A stretch of 64,000 bases of DNA from Prostheceraeus crozeri. Its lineage: Eukaryota; Platyhelminthes; Polycladida; Euryleptidae. Made by a program: the position numbers and the translations under genes. How positions within the stretch are numbered: the first letter of the stretch is position 1; the number at the start of each line of letters is the position of its first letter. The stretch is from assembly GCA_907163375.1 (NCBI GenBank), contig CAJQUW010003146.1:124001-188000 (forward strand), in the 5' to 3' direction. Shown here piece by piece: positions 22,935-35,456 of the stretch. Below the pieces are notes generated by a model. The model made no database searches. It worked only from the letters and a program-made list of their open reading frames with translations, and was not told the origin of the DNA.

Positions 22935-25430
22935 TTAGCCTTGATGGTGCAAGGATTGCTGCGTGCTGTGGGTGTTTTCTGTCCTCAACGGCCTTGAAAA
23001 ATTGTCTCGTCGCTTCCATTCTTCTGTACCCAGGGGTTGTATCCCCGCAAGTGCATGTAGTTGCTGAAGAGGAGTTGTGCACAGGCAACCTGTTATGGTA
23101 CGGCAAGCGTCATTCAGGATGGGGTCTAGTTCCTTTGCGTGCGCCGACCTTTCCCACACAGGGCAAGCATATTTTGTCATGGAATATGTAAGTGCTAGGA
23201 CTGTGGAGCAGTAGGGTTTCAGGATTAGCGCCCCATCTGGTACCGATAAGCTTCCTCAGAATTTGGTTCCGGATGCTAACCTTACATGTGGTCTTTTCCA
23301 CATGCTTCTTGTACGAGTATGTCAGGCTTCGATCGTGGGTAACACCAAGATACACAGGGTACTCAGTGTTGGAGAGGTATACCATTCCAACTAACTCTCA
23401 GTTGGCGACGCGCTTCTCTGTTGCGCAGGCGAAAAGCACACACTTGTGTTTTGGATGGGTTTGCACAAAGAGCATTCTCATCATAATAGTTTTTAAGGCT
23501 TCTGAGAGCAACTGTGAGCCCATCTTCAACGGTGGTGAAGTCTCTAGATTGGCAGGCTATGCAAAGGTCGCCTTTTTATGCCAGAAGTTTTCGGTTGGTC
23601 ATTGGTGTAGATATTGGAAGAGTAGGGGTGCCAGGACACTCCCCTGTGGCAAACCGTTCGTCAACGTGCTCTATCTGTTCTTTCCTTGACCTAGTATCAC
23701 ATGAAATCGTCGGTTGCTGAGCATCTTTTCAAGCAGTCTTGTCATATGCAACGACTTCGTCATATGCAGGAATTTCCGTAGCAATATTCTGACATTGACT
23801 GTGTCATAAGGTGCTGAAAGGTCTACAAAGACTGTGCCTGTCACTTCTCCTTTCTCGAAACTGTCTTCGATGTGTTGCGTCAGGTTCAGAACTTGGCCAG
23901 TGGTGGATTTTCCAGGTCTGAACCCGGCTTCTTCTAGGATAAGGTCGTCATCGATTGTGGGGCTCACTCAAGTAAGTAAGTATTGTTCTTTCAAAGAGCT
24001 TGTATGTGTGACATAGCAGCGAGATAGGACGTTAGCTTTCTGAATCGGTAGGGTCTTTGCCCGGTTTCAGGAGGGTTATTACTTGCGCTTTCCTTCGAAT
24101 GACAGGCGTTCTCGTCTGGGTCAGGCACTCGCTGTAAAGGTCAAGGAGCCATGTTATTGCACGCATTCCCTTTTTCTTTAACAATTCTGCAGATGCGTTG
24201 TCAATACCCACTGCTTTGCCCGGTTTTAGTTCTTTTATGGCTGATTCCAGCTCATGCAGTGTGATAGACCTTGGCTCGTTGTGAGGGAACTTCCAGTCTA
24301 TTTAGACTTTCTTAGTTCGTTTTTGGCTCTTGCCGTTTAGGAGGAGTTGACTTGCAATTTGTTTGGGAGTCACCTTCGCTTCCTTCGGTCTTGTGGTCGG
24401 GTCGCCTTGCAGTTTCCTTATGGTAGTCCAAGCCTTCTTGCTGTTCCTCGACATATCGAGTGATTCGATCATGCCCTTCCACGCATTCTTCCGTATTTTG
24501 AAGATGTCCATTAGTTTTCGGTCTGTCTCGATTGTGTCTGTAATAAGAGGATCCATGTAGTAGAGCGACTGATACTGTTGATACAGAGCAGCATTTTCAT
24601 TGGTTAGGCCCGGAATGTAATTAGTTCTGCATCCTCTTGGAATAAATCTTCTCGATGTCTTGAGGACTGTTTCTACAAAGGATTCATAGTTGTCAGGTGA
24701 CGCTTCAGTCTTGTCGAGTCGAATGTCAAGTTCGTGTTTGAAACCATTCCAGTTTGCTTTCTTGTAGTTAAATCTCCGTTTGAATGGGACTGAGTTGGGT
24801 GCGATAATTGCCTTGATCTGAATATCGATTTGGCGGTGCTGACTGCACGGCAGGACAATCTTGCGGCAGTTCTCAGCAATTTCATCCCTAACTGATGCAA
24901 GATCTGGGTTATAACCTGTCTTCCAGCGTGCACTGCTGAAAGAAGCTGGTAGTTTGGGGTCATGAATAAGGGTAAGGTTGTTGTTGTCCTTCCATGTTTC
25001 CATTTTCTCTCCGTTGTCATCAGTTTTCCTATAACCCCACATTGTGCTGTGGCTGTTGAAGTCTCCTATGAGAATGTGTGGCTTGTGTTGAACAGGGTCT
25101 GGCAGGTTGAAGTCTGCGTTCGGTTGTTTGTACACACAACTGACAATCACGTTCAGTTCGACGGTGTAACCTCCGTCATAAGTAGAGTTGAAGCGTTGGT
25201 CCTTTCTACATCGAAGGTCACCTTGACAAATATGACACTGCTGCATTGCCTGTGAGGGATTTCGGCTGCAAGTTTAATTCCTGCGACGATAGGTACCGGA
25301 TCGTTGTGCCTCTTGTGAGTCTCTTGAAGACAGAGAACATTACATGAGAGATTGCGGCAGACTTATCTTCGGAGAATCCTTCCACGTCTGATGAAAGATG
25401 GTCAGGGCCGTGCTTTGGAAAGTGCGACAC
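22935..25430 (-). pseudogene. Jockey-like non-LTR retrotransposon ORF2 remnant (endonuclease and RT)
   Basis: Reading leftwards in shifting frames, the apurinic-type endonuclease appears first: LSCNVLCLQETHKRHNDP near 25.35 kb, then HILIGDFNSHSTMWGYR near 25.06 kb and KTGYNPDLASV. A linker follows (to 24302), and then the RT: LKPGKAVGIDNAS near 24.2 kb, QAGFRPGKS-type EAGFRPGKSTTGQVLNLTQ at 23.9 kb and TVFVDLSAPYDTVN near 23.85 kb. The thumb and tail come last: YLGVTHDRSLTYSYKKH, TKYACPVW, ACRTITGCLCTTP and LHALAGIQP near 22.95-23.35 kb. Several frameshifts and stops are needed, so it is dead. The order and motifs are those of the Jockey clade; the first ORF of such elements was not found. 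Confidence 0.8.
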
Positions 25431-27448
25431 TGATGTCGGAGGTTCACATTATTCGAGTTCGGCATTGAGTGTGATGTGGTGTTGCAAAGATTGGTGTTAA
25501 CCAGGGTCGCAGCGTGGAGGCTCTTTGCATGAAAAATTTTATAATAATTCATAATTGCAATGATCAACGAAATTTGATTCAGAGAGTAAATTATAAGTGA
25601 CCGTGAATCACGTTTAGAAGCAATAATCGCTGAAAATTAGCAGTGGCATCCATTTATCGTGACAGAAATGGATACCCACAAGGGATAATGATAATTCATC
25701 ATGTAAGCAATTTAAAGACGTTCTTTTAAAGGTGTCGACTGATAACCCAGTCATTTTTTCGTTTTTCTGGCAATGTTCCCTTGCCATTATTTTGAATAGC
25801 AATAAACCCGATATGAAAATCGAGTTTTCCCTAATATTATGATTGTTGTCAAGAGTACCCCCTTCCGAATTTTCTGGCCGCGCCCCCTGTTGGCCATCAC
25901 TTCGTGTTACATTCGCATGCATTTTCAAATTTTTACAGTGAGCTCTTGGCATCCTCCCGTAAGTGAAATTCACTTACATGTTCACCAACTCAAAACCGAA
26001 TATCCGTATGAGAAGTAGAAGTTTCAAACTACTATCCTCAATTCACTAGATATTTGTGATGTCAAGTGCAAGTTCTTCGCATAATATAACAGAAAAATAA
26101 TCATCCAAGTGACGGAACAAGTTTGTCTACTGGGGTTTGATTTTGCGCTAAAGAAACATTCTCAGGGGACAGTTGCAGCGGTTTCAGAACTGCAAGTTGA
26201 TCTCTCAAATGATTTCAAATCAGATTAGATGTCGTTGTAGTTATGAATAATTGACAATAAGAATTTCTGCCAATGACGCTTTTATCTGAAATGTTGAAAA
26301 TGCATATTCATTTGACCTTTGATCTTTGGATGAACAATAGTGGCTGCCGTTCAGGCTTAGCGTTATGTCTTCTTTTAAAAGGCAGTCCTTTCGCATTATT
26401 TGTTAAAAATGCCACAAATAAGTTCGTTGATGACATTCATTCGCGAGGCCTTTCGTCTGATTCTCGTATGGCGACCACATCACAGCTGCTAGCAGACAAA
26501 GAAGCGAGTCAAAGATAAAGAAAGGAAAGACAATAAAATCACCACGATAAAGATAAAGATAGGAAAGTTTAAAAAGGAGACGATGACCAGTGACAAGAAG
26601 AAAAGTGAAGAAGGAATTTTGTGGAATATGTGATAACGTAGATCAATTATGCAATGGAAAACGCATTACATGGGAAGTGTATAAATAACTCATAAATAAG
26701 AAACCAATGGAGAAATACTCACAAGAAGATGATAGATACAGAAACATGGGGTTGTAAAAAGCCCAATTCAGTACCTCAACGGACTGTCTTAAATGTGCCA
26801 AATTATGCGAGCGGTCGAATTGAACATATTTGATCAAATATGACTAATTCGGCAATAGATTACTTAATAATACCTTCGTCTAAAGGCGGGTCTGTTGGTC
26901 TGTGTTAGAATGATGTACGTTAAGGTAACGCCTACATTAGCTATAGTAATGCATGCAGCAATGCATCATTTAGAACATCATATCATATTAGGAATAATCA
27001 TTTTTATACATATGCATGCACAATAGCACATTGTAGGTCTACAGTACTGTACATTATATATTTTACTGAACGATTATATATGCAGTAAATGTCCAGTGTT
27101 GAATCATTTAAGCTTATTTTTCAATGTGAATATATTGGCCTACATGATATTTTCACAATTTAATTCTGCAGTCCCCAAATTTGAAATTTGCGTGTTGGTT
27201 GTAAATGCCGGTTGCATAAAAATAATTTGCTTTTCCTGATACGCACTATAATCCTTCGAGAAAAAGACGGCTTAATTTGGTGCTGAAGGTACTGAAATAG
27301 TCAGTCAGTGCGGTTTCTTTATTTTTGTTAATAGACTTATCTTGAATGAAAGATTCTAGAGAAAGAAGATTTATTAGCAATAAAGAACTTTCATGATTGT
27401 CATGGAATTCGACAAATCTTCGCAGTCATGTCTCACCATATTCATTGC
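25431..27448. other. No supported gene
   Basis: AT-rich DNA. A short frame at 26273-26518 with IHLTFDLWMNN faintly recalls a hAT transposase core but is too short to call. Around 26770-26820 the phrase TGTGCCAAATTATGCGAGCG resembles pogo-like termini. Confidence 0.4.
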
Positions 27449-27968
27449 TTACACAGAATGGTGTAGGCAGTTTAATATATAGAACCTGCTCCCCTTCTTC
27501 CTCTTCCACTCCTTCGAGATCGTCTTCTGTTGTCTTCGTTTTTGCCGCGTCCAAGATAGAAGCTTCCGTTGCAGTCTTATTGCATTGCAAACAACATCGG
27601 AATCAGTCTCTGCGTAGTCGTTGAAGTTGACTGCATCAGGGATGAGACTCGCTTTCCGAAGACTATCCCAGATGTTCGGCTCCGGTTCCATATACTCATC
27701 TGACTGATCGGTCAGCTGCTTGTTTTTAACTTGTGATCCTTTCCGAGTTTATAGGTTGAATAAATTAATAAAGTGCGGAGCAATGAGAAATTAATAAAAT
27801 ATTCTAAATAAGGCGAATTGTGAGAAGTTAGCCGTGCCTGTGTCAGAAAACTTGTGCCAAATTATACAGTGTCCATTTAAGCAAAATTTGAATACATGCT
27901 CAATGCGATGAAACTTCCGATTAAGCGAAATGACGATTTGAGCAGAGCTGAATTATGCAGATTCTACT
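27449..27968 (-). mobile_element. pogo/Tigger-like transposon fragment
   Basis: The minus frame 27691-27449 ends in a segment like the C-terminus of Tigger DDE transposases: NIWDSLRKASLIPDAVNFN followed by DYAETDSDVV. On the minus strand, from 27968, a terminus-like CAGTAGAATCTGCATAATTC is followed by CGCTTAATCGG and TTGCTTAAATGGAC, which is the repetitive style of pogo-like inverted repeats. The opposite end was not identified with confidence. Confidence 0.45.
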
Positions 27969-29374
27969 GAAGTTGCTGATAACTGCACAATTACTATGGG
28001 TAAGCAAGGAATTCTAAAGATGATAGTAAAAAGAAAAAGCTAATGTAGGAGAACATGAGCATATTCGACAAAGTCTTTAAATTATCAACTCCACCAATGC
28101 CGGTATCTACATGAAGTAGCGGCTTCATTTTAATTTAAGTGAAAATACGTCATCTTCGATAGCCATATCAACGGATGTAAAGTAATGCAATATCAATATT
28201 TGCGTACTAGTCATTTAAATATTCTCAAGTAGAGCTTTTTATCCTAATGTAAATCAGAAAGATAGCATTGAGATATGTGAAACAGTTAGTGAAACCGAGA
28301 AAATTCATTAAAGTCTGATGTGTTGAAGTCACAACTTCGATTATATAATTGTTTGTTCAATCACTGCAGTGTATGCATGAATGATAGTCATGAATATCTG
28401 ACCGCGTTATATATTTATAGGAGAGCTGATATGTCAACAGTGTGGCATAAGGAGGATTAGCAAGAGTAAGTTCATGATCAAATGGAATAAATTCTACAAT
28501 TCTTAGAATGTTATTCGCTGCTGGTGTGACTACATCATTAAACACGGAGTTGTGGTGATATCGGATGAAGTGACAGACGAGATAATTTCTGTCATTGATT
28601 GAAATATATATTCAAGTCTGTTTCCTTCTTTCGATTGAAGGTGCAAATTAATATGTAATACTTCACTTTTAATTCCTGCATGTCAATCAGTGTTGAATGA
28701 TATGGTGTTCAACCTTTATGTTTAATAGTTGGTTTTTATTGTTACACAATGTTTTCAGGATATCTTATTGTGAATGAAGTTTTTTTGTCTGAAGGTGAAA
28801 TTTTGTGGTAAATTTTTTTCAGATAAGAGACGCATACATTTGGTTGTTTCTAGGGACTCCAAATATATGGTTATAAAAAAGAGACTGGTTTATCTAGATG
28901 AGCGCTTTCATAAGGTCACCGAATTTCCAAGTAAGGGATCGATTGACATTGTGAACTATGAAATTATCACAGGCTCACATTTCAAAGATAGACCTTAATT
29001 TCTGGTTAAAAACATTTTTAGATGCTTGCTTATTACTGCCGCCTTTTTTATGTTAAGGCCCACTAGATTTCTGCTAGGTTTATATCAGGCTTGTATTATG
29101 CTCCAAATTGAAGCACAGGACTGATATTTGACACTTAGTTAATTTGTATTGTCTTCACTTCCTACATCAATTTTAGATAACGGTGTGTCAAAAAAGGCAT
29201 TTCCATAACCGTCCTTATGCATCTGGATTCGCATCAGGTATCTAATTGATTTTTTTTGAAAAGTTCATGTCAAAAATTGACATTAGTTTTCTGGATTACA
29301 ATGCACAACAATATATATTTATATATATTGGTGTGTACAATGTTGTGTATCTCTACACTTGTGATCACTGACTT
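27969..29374. other. No recognisable feature
   Basis: AT-rich sequence; the open frame at 28774-28998 (KFFSDKRRIHLVVSRDSKYM) has no family I recognise and no supporting context. Confidence 0.4.
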
Positions 29375-29617
29375 ATGCGATACGTTGGCACCATTAGACG
29401 TCATTTTGCTTCTCGCATTTCGGAACATTTAAAAAGCATATCCGTCTCAAGCGGAATTTCTATGCAACAACATAGTCCTAAAGCTGAAAACTTCTCTATC
29501 ATGGGAATATCGAGATATCCATTGATACTGGAATCTATTAAACTGAAAGAGAAATCGGATTGGCTGTCTAACGAAGGGAACAGATCAGTGCCTTTGTACT
29601 TGAACTTGTTACCCTGA
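29375..29617 (+). pseudogene. Penelope-like element, GIY-YIG endonuclease fragment
   Basis: The frame opens YVGTIRRHFASRISEHLKS, which is the YVG-x-R...R-x-EH block of the GIY-YIG domain of Penelope-like elements. It continues to FSIMGISRYPLILESIKLKE, the usual glutamate-containing helix, and ends in SVPLYLNLLP. A short 3' tail follows (29640-29770) with GAAGATGGAATG and CCGAAACATGTTC, the type of sequence found behind such ORFs. The reverse transcriptase part is missing, so only the 3' end of a copy remains. Confidence 0.6.
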
Positions 29618-29799
29618 CACTCTTTCTCCAGTTTTACTTCAAACGTTTTTACTTTGATCAGTATTGTAACACGCACCCATCATGCCATATAAACATTCAT
29701 TTCACCTTTACTTGTGTTTGCCGCTGAAGATGGAATGAATGTACATTCCGAAACATGTTCAGTGAAAATTTAAAGGGAAAATATTATATATATACATGT

Positions 29800-30515
29800 T
29801 ATCCATCTATCAGAATCGTCCAAGGTTTCTGATTTTCAAGACGACATAGATGAATTTTTAAATTGGACCCAGAAGAAGAAACTTACCATCAATGAAAATA
29901 AAATAAAACTAAGGTCTTCACGATCAGTAGAAAATGTCGTACATCTTCACTCGATTTTCACTTGAAAATCAATGGCTGCTACATCGAAGAAGTTCCCTCT
30001 GTAAAAATCCTAGGTGTCATTTTCTCTTCCAACAACTAATGGGACGAACAGTTTGAGTTTTTATACAAAAGATGTTGTCGTTCATCATCCTTAGTTAAAC
30101 GCATTCAGTTTAATTGTGGTCAAAGCAACATTGTTTGTCATGCCTATAATTTTCTTTTTGTTGACCCGTTATATGTGATTTAAAACAGTCTCTTGAAACA
30201 GAAAGCTTGAACGTTTAGATCGTATTGTTCACCGATGGGCAAATGTAACACCGAAGCATGGTTTTCGATTATGCTTGATGATATTTGTGTAAGACTTGTT
30301 CGTAAAGTTTCACGTTTTTCGGAATGTCATCCCTTAGCGAGGTTTTTCATTGTTCGACCCACGAATTACAAATCAGAACTCAAAGAAACTATTGTGCCAT
30401 CGACGGAAACTGTCTGCATATAATAACTCTTTTGTTTAAATTTTCTAAATTTACATGATGTTGTGAAGCATTTTATGTCATATGCAGCTCGTTGTATTGG
30501 TAAATAAAGTGTCAT
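29800..30515 (+). pseudogene. CR1/L2-like LINE reverse-transcriptase fragment with 3' tail
   Basis: Across shifting frames the DNA encodes FQDDIDEFLNWTQKKKLTIN, then VPSVKILGVIFSSN, then FEFLYKRCCRSSSLVKRIQ and LERLDRIVHRWANVTPKHG. This is the region after the RT catalytic box in CR1/L2-like LINEs, where W...N..K and VK-x-LG are conserved. It ends in an untranslated tail with AATAAAGTGTCATCATCATT at about 30504-30523, the kind of short 3' repeat typical of these elements. Stops and frameshifts make it a pseudogene. Confidence 0.6.
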
Positions 30516-30662
30516 CATCATTATCGTATATGTATATAATAAAATGAAATTTCAGCTAAATCATTCATATATTATTATAAATTTAAGTGTCACGGATGAC
30601 ATGAATGTCACAGATCATGAGACAACAAAAGATAAGAAGGAAGTCAATTTACATAATCATGG

Positions 30663-30860
30663 TTACACAAATTTCAAATTTTTGTCTATGATGGTCTTTG
30701 ATGTAAGAGTGGACAACAGAAATTTTCGTCGATGTCTGCATTTTGACATCATTTCAGTTTTCTTGTTTTTAAGTGTTTCAGGATCGGCATTGATAATGTG
30801 ATATTTTTCAGATAGACATAGACTGCAGTATCGGCTTCCACATGGGCATGGGCTTGTTTG
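30663..30860 (-). pseudogene. Second Penelope-like fragment (cysteine/histidine tail)
   Basis: The minus frame contains SRYCSLCLSEKYHIINADP and then EMMSKCRHRRKFLL. The C-x2-C ... CRH arrangement with LCL-x-EK is found at the C-terminus of Penelope-like polyproteins with an extended GIY-YIG region. Upstream residues in the same frame are not Penelope-like, so only this piece is called. Orientation is opposite to the fragment at 29.4 kb. Confidence 0.45.
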
Positions 30861-31917
30861 TTGGTCTATGCTCCATTTCCATTCCATAAATATATATGTT
30901 ATATTTACTTCTATATATGTAAGCAAAGGCTGTAGAAGACCAAAGGACAAAAAAGCAGAGAGACATAAGAGCGAATGAGAATAGAGTAGAGGACGTATAC
31001 CAGATGGCATAAGCTCCGAGAGACATAGACAACTGAGGATGCGGTGTCGTGGGCTCATTTTTGAGTAAATGAAAGATATGAATATTAAAAAAGATACAAA
31101 TACTTGGGCTTCATCATTCAATACACGGGAGGCGTGGACCAGGAGATATTCAGTCATAATGTTTATTGATTTTTAAAAACAAAATTGAATGTTTTTAGTA
31201 GCGTTAAATACTATTTGCTTTTTTTGATAAATAGATGGAAATTTTTGTTTAGATAAGTATAGGATTGTTATTTCTACAATAATCTTCGATTACAACAATC
31301 GCATTTGTACTTTGAAATTACTTATGTGTTTCTACCACTCAGTTCTCAGAAATTAATTATTTCTGTATGATTTAAGAGATTTAGAGATTATTTCTAGTGA
31401 AATCGTATTTTGAAGAAGTTTCCTTTGCGTCAATAAGTGAAGTTACAATTCCGATCCTCAAACTGCGATAAAATAAAGGAATCGACATCAATCGAATCTG
31501 GTGTGCAAATAATCATTCTCGGCAATATTGCTTTTTTCATCAAATATGTTCTACTTTCAAATTTTCTAATTGTAAGGTGAGCAGATGAAAGAGCAGAGAA
31601 GATGAAATTTGGTTTAGAATCTGACAATAAATCCAGATTTTGCGGGTACGTCTAACGTCTGTTAGTCAATAATATCAAGAGTGTCTTGTTTTTGAATGAA
31701 AATTGTGATTAATTTGTTCTGTTACTCAATGCTATCGAGTTAAGTTTTATTTCATATCATTTCTATGATAGGGAAAATTGTCCGTTGAGTACATGAACGC
31801 CCAGGCGTGGCTTATTTGTATATAGGGAGGTGAATACACATCAATGGTGCTCTACCTGAATATATTAATGCTTCATGTTAAATCACATCTATCTCTGTCG
31901 TCGAACAGTAGTTGTAT
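30861..31917. other. No recognisable feature
   Basis: AT-rich DNA without protein motifs. Confidence 0.45.
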
Positions 31918-34900
31918 CAGGGATGCCACTCTTCCGGTTTTAACCGGATTTCCGGTTTTTTAAAAAAATAAAGTAAGCAGTGAGAAAATGTTTTGCCAAG
32001 GAACAAATAATTTGGATTTTGAAATATTTTAGATTTTGAAAGGGGCCTTTTGAGATTGCGAGTGGGCCTTTTTAAGATTGTGAGGGGGCCCTTTAAGTTC
32101 GATAGGGGCCTTTTTGAGACTGCGAAGAGGCCCCTTTAAGATCGCGAGGGGCCCTTTTGAGACTGCTTAGGGGCCTTTTTGAGATCGCGAGGGGCCTTTG
32201 AGATTGTGAAGGCCCTTTTGAGACGGCGAATGGGCCCCTTTAAGATCGCGAGGGGCCCTTTTTAGATCGTGAGGGGGCCCTTTAGAGACTGCGAAGGGGC
32301 CCCTTTTAGATCGTTAGGGAGCCCTTTTGAGACTGCTTAGGGGCCCTTAATAATCGTGAGGGGGCCCTTATGAGCTTGCGAAGGGGGCCCCTTCAAGATT
32401 GTTAGGAGGCCCTTTTTAGATTGTGAAGGGGCCATATTTAGATTTCGAAAGGGACCCATAACATTTTGTGAAGCATCCCTTTGAGATTGTGAACGGCAAC
32501 TGTTTTAGTCTTTGAAGAGCACTTTTTAGATATGAATAGACCTTTTGAGATTGTAAGGGGCCTATATGATTGAGACGGGCACCCCTTAAGATTAGAGCAT
32601 GTGGGTATTTTTGCATTATGTAGGGCTCTTTTAAAATTGTGAGCGGTGCTATGCAGATTGTTGGGGGACCTTTACTACACTGCAAATTCCAAGGGTGATC
32701 AAATTCAAAGCAGATGATTTCTAATCCGCATGACTCTTGAGCAGAAGATTCTTCTACAAAGAAGTCAGTGATCCTTTCGTCAATCCAAGAAACTGGACGA
32801 AATGTATGTAATCAAGGTTTTGAAGTAGGAAATAAATTTAGGTGGGAATGCTTTACGAAAAATTTGTAGTACGTAATTATGGAGTCTAGTATGAATTGAG
32901 TTCTGATTGCTTTGATGCTCTCCAAAACTTATCTTTCAAGAAGCGTCTGTCAGAAAAGTATGAAAGAAAAATCTACTAAAAAGTTTCGGGAACACATGGG
33001 AGTGACGAAAGAATATTTTGTACGATCTCTTGTTGCAAAAGCGGCTAAATTTCGGCGAAGACACCAGCGAAAAAATGAAATCAGAAAAAATTGAGCACCA
33101 GACGTTTCATCATATGTCAAAGACAATTTCAAAGATTGCCGACGATCCTGAGAGAAAGGATACCACAGCGCTCGAATGAGACGATGTCAAAACTTAGAAA
33201 TTCATCCAGCATTACATTTTGTAAAACTGATCGATATAAGAACTCCTTCCTTCCATCTTGTGTATCGTGTTTTTCGTAGCTGTGACTTAATGCCTTTTAT
33301 ATGCTTTTTTTATCCCTTTGTATGTATTATGATCAGCCGTGGCTGTTTATCTACAAATAAATGTTTATTATTATTTTTAGTATTATAAATCTCGCAAACA
33401 ACTGCCGTGATAAGGATTTCTTTTCGTGTTGACTTTGCGTTTACTTATGCCATGGCGGATCAACCTTTATCAAATAGCTGTCATAATCTTGTTTGAAAGC
33501 CAAAAGTTGTTCTTAATGCAATTGTTGTAATGTTGTAATTGTTTTTATTATGTTCGAAGTACAAGAGATGAGAGCAAGGTTTGATTTGAATAATTGCCGG
33601 AGCTACAAGTACTGATGAAGTTTCTTCAGGCAACTTCAACTGCAAGCGTATTTGACTTTCTAGCCGCCATCAGTGCAGTAAATCAGCAACTCACTCCACA
33701 GACCCATCGATAGGTGGATGTGCTGGGGAATCTGGTGGCTCAGCTTCGTGTATGAACTGCAAACACCAATCAGCTATTTGTATTGGTGTTTGCAGATTTC
33801 AAATTTTGGAAACGGACTCTACAGAATGAGATTTGAACTGCATGTATTTCATTAATTGTAGATGTCTGTATTTCGGATGAAGATTTGTTTACATGTGAGT
33901 TACTGATTCTTTACAGGTATGCTGCACTGATGTCGGCTAAAAATCCAGAAACGTCAGTATTTCCCGTAATGGATTGTATCAAATGTTGCTCTCATCTCAT
34001 TTCAGAATAAATAGTATATTAAGTTGCATGGCTTCTATAATGTGTAATATTTGGGCACAATATAGAACTCTGTTTTGTCATATCGAGAAAATGCGATAGT
34101 TTTTAGTCGTCAATTTATTATGTGTGACATTGATTCAAATTTTTTTTGTTTATGTGACGTGGAGGATTCTAGCAGTGATAATTTCAAAGTTGTTGATGCA
34201 ATAGCAATTAGCAACCCAAAGATTAATTTCTGTAAGCTAATTATGATTCAAAGGAAAATAGTTAGTAACACGAGTACCACTATAACATTTATTTTCTACT
34301 TGCTCACCATTTACCCGAACGCAATCTAATTATTCAGTCAACAGCGCAAGAGCATATCTCTACGCGATCGCTCGTCAATCTGCAGAAAATGGTGCAAATC
34401 TTTGTTTTCCAGTTCATCCAAATGCATAGGATGACTCAAATGCACCATTTCATAAACGTGCCCAAAATAAAAAAGTCACAGGGCATTGAATCTGGTGGTA
34501 TCGGAAGCCATTCCAAAGGCTCCTATGATGGTCAATCCAAGATTAAGGAAAATTTCTGTTTAAATAATTTACGATGGGTCTGTAGTAGTGCGCTGGCATC
34601 CCATCTTGCATGAAGATATTCCTATCCTTCATGACATTCGGTACATTTTATACAGCATAGAAAGGAAGACTACCACACATTCTCGATTTCTCGAAAGAAT
34701 AATGGCTCTCCCAAAGAAATTGGCTTACGGAAATGCCAGCCCAAGCATTTAGACCGCGCTGACCATGGATTTTGTATAAAGATATTTTTTGTGACCATAC
34801 TCCTCTGCTGAAGCAGTCTTCCAAACGTCGAACAGCTGGACAACAATTTCGTAGTGTTTTCATGAAAATTCTTCACAATAAGGACGGGATCTTGCACCGT

Positions 34901-35456
34901 GTGACGTCATGGCACGATTAATAGAAAGTGACAAAGCTGCACAAGAATAGTGCATTATAAATTTTAATGTAAAATTTTTGAATGAAATGAAGGAAGTTGT
35001 CTTTGAAACAGTTAAGCAAAATCATCCATAGGCCTACATGTAGACTTCGATAATATGCAGTCTTTATATCAAGCTGAAATCGTCAATTGTTCAATAACTT
35101 CATGCTGATTTTGCATTGGGGGCAGGTAGACGGGTCTTTGTAGTATACTCAGCCCAACCTTCGAAAACGGTTCTCCTGAAAATAGTAGCTGTTTGAGTCA
35201 TGTATTCTAGTGCACCTTGATGAAGCTGATGATTGAATAATTAAATACATTTACTTGCTAACTGTAACGATTCAGAAGCATCTTTACTAGAAGAGATCCA
35301 ACTTCTGCTTTAACGCTCTTAAAACTTACCGGGTTGTGTGATATCGAATAATCGTAAGTTTCTTACTTTGAGGGGGGCCACGACTACGTTATCTAGAGGG
35401 GGGCCCATTCCGATTTGACTGTCCGGCTTTTATTTTTGATAAGAGTGGCATCCCTG
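31918..35456. mobile_element. hAT-like unit bounded by 16-bp inverted termini
   Basis: The left end CAGGGATGCCACTCTT (31918) recurs as a perfect inverse at 35441-35456. A convincing 8-bp target duplication was not found (agttgtat against tatataat), so the ends may belong to rearranged copies. Inside are a GGGGCC-rich minisatellite near the left end and a short similar stretch near the right end (35369-35410). No transposase was recognised; the 2.6 kb between them is AT-rich with no gene. Confidence 0.55.
32035..32690. repeat. GGGGCC-rich minisatellite, unit about 25-33 bp
   Basis: About twenty diverged units follow the pattern GAGGGGCCCTTTTGAGATTGC, alternating between TTTTGAGACTGCGAAG and TTTAAGATCGCGAGG versions. 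Units degrade towards 32.5-32.7 kb. Apparent open frames across it are by-products of the repeat. Confidence 0.85.

Noticed and set aside
26273-26518. An 81-residue frame with IHLTFDLWMNN, faintly like a hAT core
   Set aside because: One short motif, no zinc finger or dimerisation region nearby and no termini.
32416-32685. An 89-residue minus-strand frame
   Set aside because: It is a by-product of the GGGGCC minisatellite periodicity.
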